Of a stretch of DNA of 7,501 nt, positions 5,913 to 7,501 are shown piece after piece. Within the stretch, counting starts at the first letter, position 1, and each line of letters begins with the position of its first letter. The notes under the pieces were generated by a model that saw only the letters and a list, made by a program, of their open reading frames with translations, was not told the DNA's origin and made no database searches. Source of the stretch: JAGLCY01 sp965363725 (GTDB lineage Bacteria > Krumholzibacteriota > Krumholzibacteriia > LZORAL124-64-63); contig CBDTUS010000176.1 in NCBI GenBank assembly GCA_965363725.1, positions 1-7,501 of the forward strand, written 5' to 3'. Made by a program: the position numbers and the translations under genes.

Positions 5913-7379
5913 ATGCGTTCGGTATCCAGGCTCTCATTGCTCTTTACGGCCGTATTTCTTTTCCTGGCCCTGCCCGCAGGGGCGATGAAAATCATCGAGG
6001 ACCACCAGGACATCGAAGGCCCCTTCGCGGACGGACCCAGCGTGACCGCGGCCTGTCTCGACTGCCATGAAGACGAGGCCCACGACTTCATGAAAACCTC
6101 CCACTGGACCTGGATGCCCATGCAGGATGTCATCGGCAAGGGTGAAATTGCCCTCGGCAAGAAGAACACCATGAACAACTTCTGCGTCGGTCTCAGCTCC
6201 AACTGGGCCCGGTGCACGAGCTGCCATACCGGTTACGGCTGGGTGGACGATACCTTCGATTTCTCGGACCCCGGGAAAATCGACTGCCTGGTCTGCCACG
6301 ACCAGACCGGCCTGTACAAGAAGTTCCCCACCGACGCCGGGCATCCGGTCTACAAGAACAAGGAATGGGAAGGCAAGATCTGGGAGCCCCTGGATCTGGC
6401 GGGAATCGCACGCACGGTCGGACCGACCAGCCGTCAGACCTGCGGCGCTTGCCATTTCTACGGCGGCCAGGGCAACAACGTCAAGCACGGCGACATGGAC
6501 AATTCCCTGGTCGACCCTCCGGTCGGGCTCGATGTCCACATGAGCCGTGACGGGCAGGATTTCAACTGCACCGAGTGCCACGACACGACCGATCACCTCA
6601 TCGCCGGCAACTCCATGTTCGATTCTCCGGGCGGCCACAACCACCTGGAATGCGCCAGCTGTCACGACGATGATCCGCATTCCAAACGGATCCTCGACTG
6701 GCATGGCAAGTCGATCGCCTGCCAGACCTGCCACATCCCCACCATCGCGCGTGATCACGCCACCCTGGTCTGGTGGGACTGGTCCACCGCTGGCACCGAC
6801 ACCAAGAGCGAAAAAGACAAGTACGGGAGGGACACCTTCGACCAACTCAAGGGCTCTTTCCGCTGGAAAAAGAACCTGATGCCCACCTTCCTCTGGTACA
6901 ACGGCACCTCCACCCAGTACACGCTGGGAGCCGCCATGAACCCCGACGAGGTGACACACCTGAACAAGCCCCAGGGCACCCGCCTTGACCCCCATTCCAA
7001 GATCCACCCCTTCAAGGTCATGCGCGGCAAGCAGGCCTACGACAAGGAGCAGCGGATCCTGGTCGTCACCAAGCTGTACGGCGAGACCGGCCTGTGGGAG
7101 AACGGATTCGACTGGCCCAACGCCATCGCCCAGGGCATGGAAGCCGCGGGTCATGAATTCAGCGGTGAGTACGGGTTCGCCGAGACCGAATCGTGGTGGA
7201 AGATCAACCACATGGTCGCGCCCAGCGAGTATGCGCTCAAATGCGTGGCCTGCCACGACACCGAAGGCGGCGGTCGCTTTGACTGGAAGGCTCTCGGGTA
7301 TACCGGGGATCCCTCCAAGGAGCGGGGGGTTTCCCGGTTCGAGCTGCAGGATGCTTACCGGGATGTGAACATGGATTAA
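5913..7379 (+). CDS. Octahaem c-type cytochrome, tetrathionate reductase family
   Basis: This 488-residue protein has a signal peptide (MRSVSRLSLL and a hydrophobic core, likely cut after AGA at 24) and eight CxxCH haem c motifs with first Cys at 48, 101, 125, 177, 219, 247, 270 and 444. Spacing and surrounding motifs (HWTW, NNFC, CTSCHTGYGW, DCLVCH plus TGLYKK, CGACHFYGG, CQTCHIPTIARD) match the octahaem tetrathionate reductase family known from Shewanella. It is a periplasmic enzyme that reduces tetrathionate and, in vitro, nitrite and hydroxylamine. The substrate here is not determined by sequence. There is no membrane anchor, and no quinol dehydrogenase or cytochrome-maturation gene is in view, so electrons must come from a partner elsewhere. 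Start 5913 is preferred over 5898 because GGAGG lies eight bases before it. The gene has its own candidate promoter and ends in a strong terminator. Confidence 0.95.
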   Translation: MRSVSRLSLLFTAVFLFLALPAGAMKIIEDHQDIEGPFADGPSVTAACLDCHEDEAHDFMKTSHWTWMPMQDVIGKGEIALGKKNTMNNFCVGLSSNWARCTSCHTGYGWVDDTFDFSDPGKIDCLVCHDQTGLYKKFPTDAGHPVYKNKEWEGKIWEPLDLAGIARTVGPTSRQTCGACHFYGGQGNNVKHGDMDNSLVDPPVGLDVHMSRDGQDFNCTECHDTTDHLIAGNSMFDSPGGHNHLECASCHDDDPHSKRILDWHGKSIACQTCHIPTIARDHATLVWWDWSTAGTDTKSEKDKYGRDTFDQLKGSFRWKKNLMPTFLWYNGTSTQYTLGAAMNPDEVTHLNKPQGTRLDPHSKIHPFKVMRGKQAYDKEQRILVVTKLYGETGLWENGFDWPNAIAQGMEAAGHEFSGEYGFAETESWWKINHMVAPSEYALKCVACHDTEGGGRFDWKALGYTGDPSKERGVSRFELQDAYRDVNMD

Positions 7380-7501
7380 GATCTTTGCCCTGATTGGGCT
7401 CTCTCGGCTCAGCGCAAAATGCCCCGGCTTGCCGGGGCGTTTTGCTCATGGGGAACATGATTCGCCGTGAGAGCCCAATCAGGGCAAAGATCTTAATCCA
7501 T
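7371..7501. repeat. 38-base inverted repeat around the cytochrome 3' end
   Basis: Bases 7371-7408 are the reverse complement of 7464-7501 with one mismatch (7404 against 7468); the outer 33 bases are perfect. The left arm includes the last two codons and stop of the cytochrome gene. The right arm reaches the last base shown, so the repeat may be longer. The spacer is asymmetric: 5 bases on the left and 18 on the right of the terminator stem. Confidence 0.9.
7414..7445. terminator. Bidirectional rho-independent terminator
   Basis: A 14-bp stem (7414-7427 with 7432-7445) has a CTTG loop, a GC-rich core (GCCCCGG/CCGGGGC) and A/T flanks within the stem (AAAA before, TTTT after). One T-G pair interrupts it. 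The flanks give a T run on either strand, so it can end transcription in both directions, including from a convergent gene beyond the window. Confidence 0.85.

Noticed and set aside
5934..7256. 440-codon minus-strand frame opposite the cytochrome
   Set aside because: No motifs, biased Gly/Val composition; the opposite strand holds eight CxxCH motifs.

Overview
The window is GC-rich and comes from a Gram-negative-type bacterium. It carries two lipoprotein signal sequences with lipoboxes and an exported octahaem cytochrome c. Three features recall uncultured FCB-group lineages (Krumholzibacteriota or Eisenbacteria-like) or Deltaproteobacteria-like anaerobes: a PEGA protein coupled to an Ig-repeat lipoprotein, an 'ENPFDP' motif just after the lipidated cysteine, and the HNH protein type. 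That placement is inference from style, not a phylogenetic result.

Layout: (1) 92-1117 (+), an HNH-nuclease-domain protein with a run of 13 C between its likely promoter and its ribosome binding site. (2) 1241-1981 and 1981-4113 (+), a translationally coupled pair: a PEGA-domain membrane protein, then a large lipoprotein with a fibronectin-type-III-like domain and three C-terminal Ig-like repeats. (3) 4133-4990 (-), a DUF1460 / NlpC-P60-like cell-wall hydrolase lipoprotein that converges on the pair with a 19-base gap. (4) 5120-5338 (+), a very small two-helix membrane protein of the DUF6132 type with an in-frame TGA (5216-5218) where relatives have a conserved cysteine. It overlaps (5) 5335-5733 (+), a small protein with two CPxC motifs. 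(6) 5913-7379 (+), a secreted octahaem cytochrome c of the tetrathionate-reductase family, preceded by a cluster of palindromes and a leader hairpin, and followed by a strong bidirectional terminator nested inside a 38-base inverted repeat that runs to the window edge.

The most notable observation is the DUF6132-like gene. Read conventionally it is a 32-residue fragment ending at TGA. Read with TGA as selenocysteine it is a complete 72-residue, two-helix protein whose Sec sits in a C-x4-U arrangement matching the family's C-x4-C pair. Its true stop then overlaps the start of the next gene, as expected for a coupled operon. This looks like a selenoprotein that a standard gene caller would truncate or miss. 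With the CPxC protein it may form a small redox or metal-handling unit; that function is inference.

No tRNA, rRNA, CRISPR array or insertion sequence was seen, and no stretch over 300 bases lacks a gene.
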